Assembly: GCF_000746205.1 (NCBI RefSeq)
Contig: NZ_JQKV01000002.1
Span: 744,001-808,000, forward strand
DNA length: 64,000 nucleotides
Origin: Halorubrum sp. BV1
GTDB lineage: Archaea; Halobacteriota; Halobacteria; Halobacteriales; Haloferacaceae
Direction: 5' to 3'
Part shown: positions 42,462 to 51,958 of the stretch, in pieces
Layout of the letters: every line of letters begins with the position of its first letter
Numbering within the stretch: the first letter of the stretch is position 1
Program-made: the position numbers and the translations under genes
Notes under the pieces: model-generated
Told to the model about the DNA's origin: nothing
What the model saw: the letters and a program-made list of their open reading frames with translations, nothing else
Database searches by the model: none

Positions 42462-44801
42462 CTACTCGACCCGAACCGTCCGGGTCGACCTGACCGGCAT
42501 CAGCGGGAGGTCGGGGTAGACGACCTCGACGACGAACTCCAGTTCGTCTGCCTCTGGCGGCCCGAACACGCCGACCGGCACCGTCGTCTCCCCGTCGAGA
42601 TACGTCGTCTGGGCGGTCATCTCCACGTCGTTGACGGTCACACGGATTCCCGTGCGGGCGTGGCCGGAGACGGTCGAAACCGCGATCTCACACAGCTCGT
42701 TTTCGCCGACCGCGACGGTGTCCGGGAACGACCCCCAGTCGACGTCGATCCGAGGACACTCCCGCGCGGCGTCGACGATCCGCTCGGCGACGGAGCCGCT
42801 CACGCCGGCGTTCTCAAGCGCGCTCGCGCCGGCGTCGACGACGGCTGCCGGCGAGGTGAGCCCGGCGTTCGCGAGCCGCTCGGCACGGCCGGACCCGACG
42901 CCGTCGATCGCCGTGAGCGCGACGGCCTCCCGGGAGACCCCGTGTTCGACGCGCGCTTCGACGCGGGCTGCGAGGTTGGCCGCGCGCGGGCCGGCGAACC
43001 GGTCGAGGAACTCGGCGAGCGCGGCGAGCAGCCGGAGCGCGTTCTGGCGGATCACCCACGCGTCGGAGCGGAGGTCCGAAGGGATCGAGTCTTCCATGCC
43101 CGCGATCAGGATGGCGAACACCTTGCGGTGGCCGTCTTCCAGATCGGTGTCGCGGCCGTCGAGGATCCGGTCTATCGCGTCCGACTCGGCCGCGCGCGCG
43201 GAGACCGAGTCGAACTCGCCGGCGGCCGCGACGGTCGCCAGCAGCCGGTCGACGGTCAGCGTCTCCCGCTCCGCGAGCCGGTGGAACCGCCGTGCCGTGT
43301 CGAGTCGGAGGTAGTACTTCGAGGCGAGCCGTCCGAGCGCCGTCGGTTCGATCGCGAGGTCGTCGGCGGTGAGGAACCCATCGTCGACGAGCGAGTCGAG
43401 GGTGTCGCGGACGCGGTCGCGCAGCGTCGCGAACTCGTACGACTCTGGTTCCGACTGCGCGCGGACGTAATAAAAGGTCGTCTCTAGCCACTCCATCACG
43501 TCTTCGACTCCCTGTATCGTCCCCATCGCGACCTCCGCGTTGAGGTGTGACTCCAGCTCGCCGGCGAGCCGCGACTCGATCGGCTTGCCCTCCGCCAACA
43601 GCTCGCGGTACCGGTCGGCGTCGCCGCGGTCACAGACGACCCAGCCGTAGCCCACGTCGTCGTAGCCCGGCCGCCCCGCTCGTCCGAGCATCTGGAGCAC
43701 GTCGAGCGGCGAGATGTCCGTCTCGCCCTCCAGCGGGTCGTGGTACTTCGTGTCGCGGATAACGACGCAGCGCGCCGGGAGGTTCACCCCCCATGCGAGC
43801 GTCGAGGTCGAAAACAGTAGCTTGATCTTCCCCTGTTTGAACCACTCCTCGACGCGGTCGCGGTCGTCTTTCCCGAGCCCGGCGTGGTGGAAGCCGACGC
43901 CGTCGGTGACCGACTGGCGGAGAGTGTCGTTGGTGAGCTCTGTCGCCTCGGTGTGGAAGTCGTAGTCGCCGCGAGAGTCGATCGGGATGTCCCGTTCGGT
44001 GATCTCGTCGCGCGCCTTCTTCGCCGCCTGCACCGTGTCCTGGCGCGAGGAGACGAACACGAGCGCCTGTCCGTCCTCGCGGACGTGCGGCTCGGCGAGA
44101 TCCAGCGCGCGGTAGAGCCGGCGGTACTTGTCGGCGAACGCGTTCGACCCGTGCGAGTACGTCTTCACGCCGGTTTCGAGGTCGACGGGGCGGTACTCGT
44201 CGCCGAACTCGTAGGTCGTCTCGGCGGGCGCGTCGAGCCACGCCGCCACGTCGTCGACGTTCGGCATCGTCGCCGAGAGCGCGACGATACGGGGGTCCTG
44301 CAGCCGCCGGAGCCGCGAGACGGTCACTTCGAGCACCGCACCGCGCTTCTCCGAATCGAGGAGGTGGACCTCGTCGATGACGACGCAATCGACGTCGGTG
44401 ATAAACGAGTAGCGCGCGGAATCGTGTTTCCGGGTCGCACTGTCGGCTTTCTCCGGCGTCGTGACGAGCACGTCCGCGCGCTCGGCGCGTCGGGGGTTCA
44501 GGTCGCGCTCGCCGGAGACGACGTAGACGGAGTACCCGAGCTCCTCGAACCGGTCCCACTCGCTTTCCTTCTCGTTCGTGAGCGCGCGAAGCGGCGCGAC
44601 GAACAGCGCGGTTCCCCCGGCGGCGAGCGTCTTGCAGATCGCGAGCTCGGCGAGCGCGGTCTTGCCGGACGCCGTCGGCGCGGACGCGACGACGTTGTGA
44701 TCGGTATCCAGTATCCCGGGGAGCGCCTCTCGTTGCATCCGGTTGAACTCCTCGAACCCGAAGGCGTCGGCGAACTCCGGCACCGCGTCCGCGACCTTCA
44801 C
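42462..44801 (-). CDS. hel308: ATP-dependent DNA helicase Hel308
   Basis: Superfamily 2 DNA helicase acting at stalled replication forks, 779 residues. Motif I ASAPTASGKTALAELA, motif Ia APLRALTNEK, motif II VVIDEVHLLD, motif III VALSATMPN, motif IV-VI regions VFVSSRQDT, LLFSTSTLAWGVNLPA and MLGRAGRPGYDD are all intact. The C-terminal part has a winged helix, ratchet and HhH regions (AVALTAIDGVGSGRAERLANAG). The last 100 residues form a beta-rich tail seen in haloarchaeal members. Confidence 0.95.
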   Translation of the reverse strand: MKVADAVPEFADAFGFEEFNRMQREALPGILDTDHNVVASAPTASGKTALAELAICKTLAAGGTALFVAPLRALTNEKESEWDRFEELGYSVYVVSGERDLNPRRAERADVLVTTPEKADSATRKHDSARYSFITDVDCVVIDEVHLLDSEKRGAVLEVTVSRLRRLQDPRIVALSATMPNVDDVAAWLDAPAETTYEFGDEYRPVDLETGVKTYSHGSNAFADKYRRLYRALDLAEPHVREDGQALVFVSSRQDTVQAAKKARDEITERDIPIDSRGDYDFHTEATELTNDTLRQSVTDGVGFHHAGLGKDDRDRVEEWFKQGKIKLLFSTSTLAWGVNLPARCVVIRDTKYHDPLEGETDISPLDVLQMLGRAGRPGYDDVGYGWVVCDRGDADRYRELLAEGKPIESRLAGELESHLNAEVAMGTIQGVEDVMEWLETTFYYVRAQSEPESYEFATLRDRVRDTLDSLVDDGFLTADDLAIEPTALGRLASKYYLRLDTARRFHRLAERETLTVDRLLATVAAAGEFDSVSARAAESDAIDRILDGRDTDLEDGHRKVFAILIAGMEDSIPSDLRSDAWVIRQNALRLLAALAEFLDRFAGPRAANLAARVEARVEHGVSREAVALTAIDGVGSGRAERLANAGLTSPAAVVDAGASALENAGVSGSVAERIVDAARECPRIDVDWGSFPDTVAVGENELCEIAVSTVSGHARTGIRVTVNDVEMTAQTTYLDGETTVPVGVFGPPEADELEFVVEVVYPDLPLMPVRSTRTVRVE

Positions 44802-45022
44802 GGCGCATCACACCCGTGGACGAGTCGGCGACGGCCAAGGACGGGTCGACGGCGACCGGAGCTGTGTCGCATTGGATCGAACCCGGGGCTTCGAGAGCAA
44901 AGGGGTTTCTCATGCGGCCGCCCGCGAGCCGCGGCCCGCCGAGATGACCTCCCGAGCCCTCCGACGCCGATCGGTCGCACGATATCCCGGCCGTTTAGGT
45001 AACCGCGGGTGGACAGGCGGAT

Positions 45023-45385
45023 ATGATCCCGTCGTCACCGGTCGTCATCGCGGCCGCCGTCCTGTTGACACTCGTCGTCCTCCTCGCCGTCGTTCGCCGT
45101 CTCCGCGGCCCCTCCGGGGACGCTCGCGAGTCGAAACGTGCGCACGAGGCGGCGAAACAGCGCGATCCGCCCGTGGAGATCGGTGAGACGTACGAGTTCG
45201 GCGTCACGGACCTCACCGAACACCACTCCGGCGAGGAGGTCGCCGTCGGCAAGGTGGAGGGGTTCGTCATCTTCACCGAGGACGTTCCCGGCGATATCGG
45301 GAAAGGCGACGTGATCCGCGCGAAGGTGCTCTCGTTCAACGAGGGACGGACCTCGGCGGACGCGACGTTCGTGTCCCGGGCGTGA
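45023..45385 (+). CDS. Membrane-anchored TRAM-domain protein
   Basis: A 120-residue protein: one N-terminal membrane helix (about 7-24), a charged link, then a TRAM domain (about 50-118) with EIGETYEFGVTDLTEHHSGE, VGKVEGFVIFTEDV and GDVIRAKVLSFNEGRTSADA. TRAM domains bind RNA; a membrane anchor on one is typical of several haloarchaeal proteins. GTTTAGG at 44993-44999 lies about 27 bases before the ATG. Confidence 0.85.
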   Translation: MIPSSPVVIAAAVLLTLVVLLAVVRRLRGPSGDARESKRAHEAAKQRDPPVEIGETYEFGVTDLTEHHSGEEVAVGKVEGFVIFTEDVPGDIGKGDVIRAKVLSFNEGRTSADATFVSRA

Positions 45386-45470
45386 CGTTCCCTCCGTCGC
45401 GAACGGGGAGATAGTTCGCGCTCCCGCCGAGCATGAGGTTCATAGGTGATGGCGACGAAGGAGTGTCGTA

Positions 45471-48400
45471 ATGGCTCAGGCCGGGAATCAGGACCTCACG
45501 GAGCGGTTCATTCAGTTCTACCGCAACTACTACCGCGAGGAGATCGGCACCCTCGCACAGAACTACCCAAACGAACAGCGCTCGCTGTACGTCGACTACG
45601 ACGACCTGTTTCAGTTCGACCGCGACCTCGCCGAGGACTTCCGCACGAAGCCGGACCAGATGCGCGAGTACGCGGAGGAGGCGCTCCGCCTCTACGACCT
45701 CCCCGCGGACGTCAGCCTCGGTCGCGCGCACGTCCGGATCGAGAACCTTCCGGAGAGCATCGACATCCGCGGCATCCGCGTCCACGACGACCACATCGGG
45801 AGCCTCGTCTCGGTCAGGGGCATCGTCCGCAAGGCGACCGACGTGCGGCCGAAGGTGACCGAGGCCGCCTTCGAATGCCAGCGCTGCGGCACGATGACGT
45901 ACATTCCGCAGGGCGACGGCGGCTTCCAGGAGCCGCACGAGTGTCAGGGGTGTGAACGGCAGGGGCCGTTCCGCGTCAACTTCGACCAGTCCGAGTTCGT
46001 CGACTCACAGAAGCTCCGAATCCAGGAGTCACCCGAGGGGCTCCGCGGCGGAGAGACGCCGCAGTCGATCGACATCGACATCGTCGACGACATCACCGGC
46101 GAGGTGAGCCCCGGCGACCACGTCACCTGCGTCGGCGTCCTCCACATCGAACAGGTCGAGCAGGGCAACGAGAAGTCCGCCATCTTCGATCTGTACATGG
46201 ACGGCGTCTCCATCGGCATCGAAGACGAGGAGTTCGAGGACATGGACATCACCGAGGCGGACAAACGCGAGATCATCGAGCTCTCCAACCGCGACGACAT
46301 CTACGAGGCGATGGTCGGCTCCATCGCGCCCGCCATCTACGGCTACGAGGAGGAGAAGCTCGCGATGATCCTCCAGCTCTTTTCCGGCGTCACCAAACAT
46401 CTCCCCGACGGCTCCCGGATCCGCGGCGACCTCCACATGCTTTTAATCGGTGATCCGGGGACCGGAAAAAGTCAGATGATTTCGTATGTAGAAAACATCG
46501 CGCCCCGGTCGGTCTATACCTCCGGGAAGGGTTCCTCAGCGGCGGGGCTCACCGCGGCCGCGGTACGCGACGACTTCGGCGACGGCCAGCAGTGGTCGCT
46601 CGAAGCCGGCGCGCTCGTCCTCGCAGACAAAGGGATCGCCGCGGTCGACGAGCTGGACAAGATGGACTGCGTCACGGGCGACACCCTCGTCACGCTCGCC
46701 GACGGCCGCGTGGAACGGATCGGCGAACTGGCGAGAGAGGCCGCCGAAGACGGCGAGATCGAGGAGCTCTCGAACGGTCGCCGAATCCGCAACGTCGACC
46801 TCGACGTCTGGTCGATGAACGAGGAGGGAGAGCTGGTCGAGCGTCCCGTGTTCTCGGTCCACGAGTACGACGCGCCCTCGGAGCTGACTCGCGTGACGAT
46901 GGAGACGGGTGAGTCGCTGACGGCGACGGCGGACCACCCGTTCTTTGTCCTCGACGACGGCGAGCGCGTCGAGCGCGAGGCGGCCGCGCTCGACGCGGGC
47001 GACTGGGTGTACGTTCCCCGAGAAATCCCAACCAAATCGACGGACGGCGCCGGGGCGATCGCGGCGGCGGGCGCCGGCGTCGAAGTCCCCGACGAGAACG
47101 GAGCGGTCGACCCCGCGACCGCGCGCGTTCTCGGGTATCTCTCTGGCGACGGAAACGTCTACTACGACCGCGGCGAGGGCGTCTACGGCGTCCGGTTCAC
47201 CAACACGGACGACGAGCTCTTGGACGACTTCGAGCGAGCGGCGCGGGCGACGTTCGGCTCGGAACCAACGCGTCCTCCGAGCGAAAAGCGTGAGGGCGGC
47301 GTCGAGACGGTCCGCATCACGGGAAAAGAGCACGCCGACGCCGTCCTCGACGCCGGGATGAACCTCGGCCGATATGACGAGAAGTGTTTTCCGACGGCGA
47401 TTTCGACGGGGAGCCGAGCGGCGAAGTCGGCGTTTGTCCGCGCGCTGGCCGACAGCGAAGGACACGTCGACGAGTCGGCCGGGAACGTTCGGATCGCTTC
47501 CGCGAGCCGGGACCTGCTGGAGGGCACGCAAACCCTCCTCCTACAGTTCGGCGTGTCGAGCCAGCTCCAGCATCGCGGGCGAGACGAGAGTCGAGACGTG
47601 TACTACCTCACGGTGACCGACGCCGGCTCGCTCGCGGCGTTCCGCCGCGCTATCGGGTTCACCGCCTCTCGAAAGGCGGAAGCGCTCGACCGCGTTGTCG
47701 ACTCCGCCGACGGCGACCGCACAATTCTGGACGTGATTCCGGAGATCGACGGCGTACTGGCGGAGTGTCGCGAGTCGCTCCGGCTTCACCAGAGCGAATG
47801 CGGACTCAACGCGGTCACGTATCACGACTTCGAGAGTGGAACAGCGAACGTGTCGCTCCACCGCGCCAGCCGGGTACTCGACGCGTTCGAGGAGAGAGTG
47901 GAGGCGGCGACCGCGGACCGATCGATGCTCGACGACGATCCGTCGTGGGGGACCCTCGCAGAGATGCGCGACCGGTACCACGTGTCGCAGTCCGAACTCG
48001 CGGAGGGAACGGCGCTGTCACAGCAACAGATCTCCCGCGGGTGGGGCGAGAGTGACGAGGTTCGCCAGACAGTGACGGACCGACTCCGAGAGACGCTCGT
48101 TGCGGTCGAGGAGACCGATCTCGGTAGCCTACGGGAGCTCGTCCGGGGAGACGTGAAGTGGCGCCGGGTAGAGGCGGTCGAAACTGTCCCGCCGGAGTCG
48201 GCCGAACACCGTAGCGAGGTGCTCCGGCAGCGGCTCGCTGACGTTCTCGGCAGCCCCGTCGAGAACGTTGAACAGCGCGCACGGAGTCTGCTCAAACGCG
48301 GTCCGGTCGAAGACACGAGAAGAGAGTTGGCGTCGGCGCTGGAGGCATACGGCGTCAGTCAAGGGGATGTCGCGTCGTCGCTCAACGTGGATCAGGCGAC

Positions 48401-49508
48401 TGTCTCGCGGTGGCTTTCCGGTGCCGTTGAGACGGAGCGACTTGAGGAGCTACGAGACGCGATCGCGAGCGAAGTGGACGCCGTCAAGGCGGATCTCCGG
48501 TCGATCTTGGCCAGGATCGAGGACGGACGAACCCCGAAGGTGTACGACCTGACAGTTGAGGAGACACACAACTTCGTCGCGAACGGCGTGGTCGTTCACA
48601 ACTCCTCCGATCGCTCCGCGATGCACGAGGGGCTCGAACAGCAGAAGATCTCCGTCTCGAAGGCCGGGATAAACGCGACGCTGAAGGCGCGGTGTTCGCT
48701 CTTGGGCGCGGCGAACCCCAAGTACGGTCGGTTCGACCAGTACGAGCCGATCGGCGAGCAGATCGACTTGGAGCCCGCGCTCATCTCGCGGTTCGACCTC
48801 ATCTTCACGGTGACGGACAGCCCGGACCCGGAGCACGACTCGCGGCTGGCGAAACACATCATCAAGACGAACTACGCCGGCGAGCTCAACACGCAGCGCG
48901 AGGAGCTGGCGAGTTCGGAGTTCACCTCGGCGCAGGTCGCGGAGGTGACCGAAGAGGTCGCGCCGGAGATCGACGCCGACCTCCTCCGGAAATACATCGC
49001 CCACGCCAAGCGCTCCTGTTTCCCGACGATGACGGAGGAGGCAAAAGAGCTCATCGAGGAGTTCTACGTCGACCTACGCTCGAAGGGGGCCGACGAGGAC
49101 GCCCCCGTCCCCGTCACTGCCCGGAAGCTGGAGGCGATGGTGCGGCTCGCGGAGGCGAGCGCGCGGCTCCGCCTGTCGGACACGGTCGAACGCAAGGACG
49201 CCGACCGCGCGACCGACATCGTCGAGTCGTGTCTCAAGGACATCGGCGTCGACCCGGAGACGGGGCAGTTCGACGCCGACGTCGTGGAGACCGGCACCTC
49301 GAAGAGCCAGCGCGACCGCATCAAGAACATCAAGGGTCTGATCGCCGACATCGAAGAGGAGTACGAGGAGGGCGCGCCGGTCGACGAGGTGCTCGACCGC
49401 GCCGGCGAGATCGGCATGGATCCCGGGAAGGCCGAAAAAGAGATAGAGAAGCTCCGCACCAAAGGCGAAGTGTACGAGCCGAAGCAGGGGCACCTGCGAA
49501 CGACGTAG
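45471..49508 (+). CDS. mcm: Replicative DNA helicase MCM, interrupted by an intein
   Basis: Hexameric helicase unwinding DNA at the archaeal fork. The precursor is 1345 residues; removal of the intein (residues 400-1044) leaves 700, the usual haloarchaeal size. Extein features: zinc motif CQRCG...CQGCE (about 142-165), Walker A LIGDPGTGKSQM (about 327), and Walker B AAVDELDKMD directly before the intein. After it come SSDRSAMHEGLEQQKISVSK, the sensor 1 region LLGAANPKYGRF, and the arginine finger ALISRFDLIF. A C-terminal winged helix ends the protein. Walker B and the following helix are split, so MCM is inactive until splicing. It heads an operon of five more genes. Confidence 0.96.
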   Translation: MAQAGNQDLTERFIQFYRNYYREEIGTLAQNYPNEQRSLYVDYDDLFQFDRDLAEDFRTKPDQMREYAEEALRLYDLPADVSLGRAHVRIENLPESIDIRGIRVHDDHIGSLVSVRGIVRKATDVRPKVTEAAFECQRCGTMTYIPQGDGGFQEPHECQGCERQGPFRVNFDQSEFVDSQKLRIQESPEGLRGGETPQSIDIDIVDDITGEVSPGDHVTCVGVLHIEQVEQGNEKSAIFDLYMDGVSIGIEDEEFEDMDITEADKREIIELSNRDDIYEAMVGSIAPAIYGYEEEKLAMILQLFSGVTKHLPDGSRIRGDLHMLLIGDPGTGKSQMISYVENIAPRSVYTSGKGSSAAGLTAAAVRDDFGDGQQWSLEAGALVLADKGIAAVDELDKMDCVTGDTLVTLADGRVERIGELAREAAEDGEIEELSNGRRIRNVDLDVWSMNEEGELVERPVFSVHEYDAPSELTRVTMETGESLTATADHPFFVLDDGERVEREAAALDAGDWVYVPREIPTKSTDGAGAIAAAGAGVEVPDENGAVDPATARVLGYLSGDGNVYYDRGEGVYGVRFTNTDDELLDDFERAARATFGSEPTRPPSEKREGGVETVRITGKEHADAVLDAGMNLGRYDEKCFPTAISTGSRAAKSAFVRALADSEGHVDESAGNVRIASASRDLLEGTQTLLLQFGVSSQLQHRGRDESRDVYYLTVTDAGSLAAFRRAIGFTASRKAEALDRVVDSADGDRTILDVIPEIDGVLAECRESLRLHQSECGLNAVTYHDFESGTANVSLHRASRVLDAFEERVEAATADRSMLDDDPSWGTLAEMRDRYHVSQSELAEGTALSQQQISRGWGESDEVRQTVTDRLRETLVAVEETDLGSLRELVRGDVKWRRVEAVETVPPESAEHRSEVLRQRLADVLGSPVENVEQRARSLLKRGPVEDTRRELASALEAYGVSQGDVASSLNVDQATVSRWLSGAVETERLEELRDAIASEVDAVKADLRSILARIEDGRTPKVYDLTVEETHNFVANGVVVHNSSDRSAMHEGLEQQKISVSKAGINATLKARCSLLGAANPKYGRFDQYEPIGEQIDLEPALISRFDLIFTVTDSPDPEHDSRLAKHIIKTNYAGELNTQREELASSEFTSAQVAEVTEEVAPEIDADLLRKYIAHAKRSCFPTMTEEAKELIEEFYVDLRSKGADEDAPVPVTARKLEAMVRLAEASARLRLSDTVERKDADRATDIVESCLKDIGVDPETGQFDADVVETGTSKSQRDRIKNIKGLIADIEEEYEEGAPVDEVLDRAGEIGMDPGKAEKEIEKLRTKGEVYEPKQGHLRTT
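46668..48602 (+). mobile_element. MCM intein, 645 residues, with LAGLIDADG endonuclease and two helix-turn-helix segments
   Basis: Starts at Cys in CVTGDTLVTLADG (block A) and ends with VVVHN, followed by Ser of the extein, the normal Cys/His-Asn/Ser chemistry. Block B is TATADHPFFVL. Endonuclease motifs are LGYLSGDGN and FVRALADSEGHV, both with their acidic residue, so cutting may still be possible. A helix-turn-helix-like segment YHVSQSELAEGTALSQQQIS lies near 47975-48040. A second, YGVSQGDVASSLNVDQATVS, lies near 48345-48410 between the usual C-terminal strand VKWRRVEAVE and VYDLTVEETHNFVANG. Typical inteins have only a few residues there. Confidence 0.93.
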
Positions 49509-49898
49509 ATGGACCGAATCTCAGCGATGCGGAACGTCGAGGACGCCCTCCGTGCGTTCGAGGACGGAGACGCTGATCTCGCCGCGACGGAGCGGCGAGT
49601 TGCGGCGGTTTTGCGGACGTACGCCAGCGAGTTTGAGGGCGAAGACGACGTGTTCCGTGCGGTGGGCGAACCGCCAGTAGACGGAACGGTCGTGGTCGCC
49701 TCCTCGAAGCCGGCGGCACGCGAGCGCGTGCTCGCGAGAACGGGGCCGTCCGTCGATGACGACACACTCGACGCGGACCCCACCGCTGAGTGCTCCAGCG
49801 ACCGCCTCGACGACCAGTCAGGTGACCGAAACAACTCGGGTGAACTGACAAGAGAAGAAAACGACGCTGTCCCCGAGTTCGAGATCGAACGCGTCTGA
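49509..49898 (+). CDS. Conserved haloarchaeal protein downstream of mcm, unknown function
   Basis: A 129-residue acidic protein. The N-terminal half has helical sequence (NVEDALRAFEDGDADLAATE, then VLRTYASEFEGEDD) followed by TVVVASSKPAARERVL, perhaps a small alpha/beta domain; the rest is disordered. It begins directly after the mcm stop codon, so is surely co-transcribed. No family is recognised with certainty. Confidence 0.75.
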   Translation: MDRISAMRNVEDALRAFEDGDADLAATERRVAAVLRTYASEFEGEDDVFRAVGEPPVDGTVVVASSKPAARERVLARTGPSVDDDTLDADPTAECSSDRLDDQSGDRNNSGELTREENDAVPEFEIERV

Positions 49899-49949
49899 TA
49901 GGCGGAGGGGTTCGGAACCGCTAAGGTCTGGAGCCAACCACTGGCGGTC

Positions 49950-50288
49950 GTGTTGTTGGTCGTGACGTATTCGGCTGCGGCTCGAACCGCGCTCCGGAAC
50001 CTGTGTCGTCGTCACGACGAGGTCGTAGTCAGGCGGTTCGGCCGCGCTGCGCTCGTCGACTCGACGGTGTACGCCGCGTTTCTGGCGCTCCGGCTCCGCG
50101 AGTCACATCGCGGAGACGTACAGATCGAGCGCACCGAGCCGTTCAACGAGTACGTCGCACTCGATGCGCCGGTCCGTGAGGCCGCGGTCGCGTACGCGGA
50201 TCGGGAGTCGAAATCGACGCCGTACACCGCGTTCGCTGCGGGGACGTCACATCCCGACCCGGACACGATGCGAGGCGAACAGCTGTGA
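49950..50288 (+). CDS. Small conserved protein of the mcm operon
   Basis: A 112-residue protein, not recognised by function. It shows VVTYSAAARTALRNLCRRHD, FGRAALVDSTVYAAFLALRL and VQIERTEPFNEYVALDAPVR, an alpha/beta pattern with conserved-looking polar residues (Arg-Arg-Phe-Gly, Glu-Arg-Thr). GTG start at 49950; the stop overlaps the next GTG (GTGA at 50285). Confidence 0.78.
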   Translation: MLLVVTYSAAARTALRNLCRRHDEVVVRRFGRAALVDSTVYAAFLALRLRESHRGDVQIERTEPFNEYVALDAPVREAAVAYADRESKSTPYTAFAAGTSHPDPDTMRGEQL

Positions 50289-51154
50289 GCGATCCGCGGG
50301 GGAAACGGTATCAGCAGACCGAAAACGGCCGCGGCGGGTGCGATCGCGTCGGTACGAGAGACGGACCCGACAATCCGGAACCTGGCGATCCGGAAACAGC
50401 CGTGGCGGGCCCTGATGTCGTTTCGCCACCCGAAGCGGTCCTCGGACAGATTCCAACCGGGACGACGCTTCACCGCGAACTCGCCGCGGCGGCGCGGTCG
50501 CGCGGACGAACGGCGTCTATCAGAACGGAACTGATCGGTCTTCGTGAGCGGTTGGCGTCGACCGCGGCCCCGGCGGTCGACCTCGATTCGGCTCGGCGAC
50601 GCGTCGCGGACGCCGGCGGCGAGGAGGAACGGCTCAAAGAACAGATCGCGGCACTCCGCGGCGACGTGCGGGCGCGCAGGAGCGTCGACGCCGACGCTAC
50701 CGAGACGCTCGCCGAACTCGAATCGACGGCCGCGGCGCTGGCGCGTGCCCAGACGGACCGGATCGCCGCGGAACAGGCGCTCGACAGCGCACGGGGTCGG
50801 GCCGAGCGCGTCAGAGATGTTCGTGAGCGTCGGCTCAAGCTCCGCGATCAGGTGGAGAACCGCCGACGGGACGCGCGTCGGGAGCTCGCCCGTACGGTGT
50901 ATCCGGCGTTTCGCGGGGCGCTGTCGGTCGTGCCGGGCGTCGTTCCAGACGACGCCGGCACCCGCCCGTCGACGTACGATGGTCCGCGCCTCGCCGCGTC
51001 GCTGGCGGCGGTTCGGATCGCCGAACTGGACGGCCCCGTCGCAGTCGGTGAGTCGGCAGCCGCGTGGGTCGCCGAGCACGGTGGCGAGATCTCGGTTGCA
51101 ACCGTGATCGACGCCGAGGCGGTCGATCGGCACGGGGCGCCTGTGACAGATTAA
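50285..51154 (+). CDS. Coiled-coil protein of the mcm operon
   Basis: A 289-residue protein, not recognised. The first 50 residues are disordered; then long helices, about residues 65-210, with coiled-coil heptads around LKEQIAALRGDVRAR and ELESTAAALARAQTDRIAAE and RRLKLRDQVENRRRDARRE. The C-terminal 80 residues include LAASLAAVRIAELDGPVAVG, a small folded domain. Such a coiled coil next to a MinD-like ATPase suggests a structural or chromosome-linked role; this is inference. Confidence 0.75.
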   Translation: MSDPRGKRYQQTENGRGGCDRVGTRDGPDNPEPGDPETAVAGPDVVSPPEAVLGQIPTGTTLHRELAAAARSRGRTASIRTELIGLRERLASTAAPAVDLDSARRRVADAGGEEERLKEQIAALRGDVRARRSVDADATETLAELESTAAALARAQTDRIAAEQALDSARGRAERVRDVRERRLKLRDQVENRRRDARRELARTVYPAFRGALSVVPGVVPDDAGTRPSTYDGPRLAASLAAVRIAELDGPVAVGESAAAWVAEHGGEISVATVIDAEAVDRHGAPVTD

Positions 51155-51178
51155 ATGTGAATCCGCGGGACTACCGAT

Positions 51179-51958
51179 ATGGATCTCGCGTGGACCGTCG
51201 AACAGGACGGCGGCGTGTCGCTGGTACGGTGTCGAGTGCACAACGACGAGGCGGTTCCGCGCCGCGTTCGGCTCGACAGCCGGCTCGACGGCCCGGTGTT
51301 ACCGCCGCGGCGCGCGGGCGTTCCGGAAGCGGGCTGGGACGCGAGCGGTGTCTCCGTACGGCTCGATCCCGCAAGCTCCAGAGCCGTTGGGTTCGCCGTG
51401 CCTGCCGACCCGGTCGAACCGCCGGTTGAGATCAGCGAGGACGGATCAGATCGGGAGGACACACGCGTATCGTGTGAGAGAGATCCGCTCGCAGCCGTCC
51501 GCTCCGAGACGCCCGCGCTCGACGCGATCCGAACGCTCGGAGATCACAGGCCGCCGAGAGACGCCATCACAGACGGAACCACCGGACAGGACGCCGACAC
51601 GGACGGAGAGACGGACGGCGCGGGCGGAGAGGCCGACCGCGGCGGTGACGCAGGCGGCGACCCGCTCATCGACGGACAAGTGGGCGGGGGTGACGCCACG
51701 GTGCCGGCGGCGGTCGACGAGTGGCTCGACACGGTAACCGCCCGAGTGGATCGGGCGGAGCGGCTCACGGACGCCGATCTCGGCGCTGCGACCGAAGTCG
51801 TCGAAGAAACGGACGGGCTGGACGGTGTGTCCGATCTTCGCCGGCGGGTCGAGACGGACGCGGAGCGCCTTCGTGCGGTGAGCGACCGGACCGCCGCGCT
51901 GGCCGCGCGCGCCGAGTCGGCGGACGTGCCGATCGAGGCGCTGGAGCGGCTGGCGTGA
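51179..51958 (+). CDS. Protein of the mcm operon with beta-rich N-terminus, unknown function
   Basis: A 259-residue protein. The N-terminal 85 residues look like a small beta-sandwich (VSLVRCRVHNDEAVPRRVRL, VGFAVPADP). A disordered Asp/Gly-rich middle precedes a helical C-terminus (about 180-259, VDEWLDTVTARVDRAERL). Its stop overlaps the GTG of the ATPase gene (GTGA at 51955), arguing for tight co-translation. No family recognised. Confidence 0.75.
   Translation: MDLAWTVEQDGGVSLVRCRVHNDEAVPRRVRLDSRLDGPVLPPRRAGVPEAGWDASGVSVRLDPASSRAVGFAVPADPVEPPVEISEDGSDREDTRVSCERDPLAAVRSETPALDAIRTLGDHRPPRDAITDGTTGQDADTDGETDGAGGEADRGGDAGGDPLIDGQVGGGDATVPAAVDEWLDTVTARVDRAERLTDADLGAATEVVEETDGLDGVSDLRRRVETDAERLRAVSDRTAALAARAESADVPIEALERLA

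Noticed and set aside
44802..45022. Possible small gene or tRNA between hel308 and the TRAM gene
   Set aside because: GATCGAACCC near 44874 looks like a T-loop, but no cloverleaf forms; only a promoter-like box near 44993 is supported.
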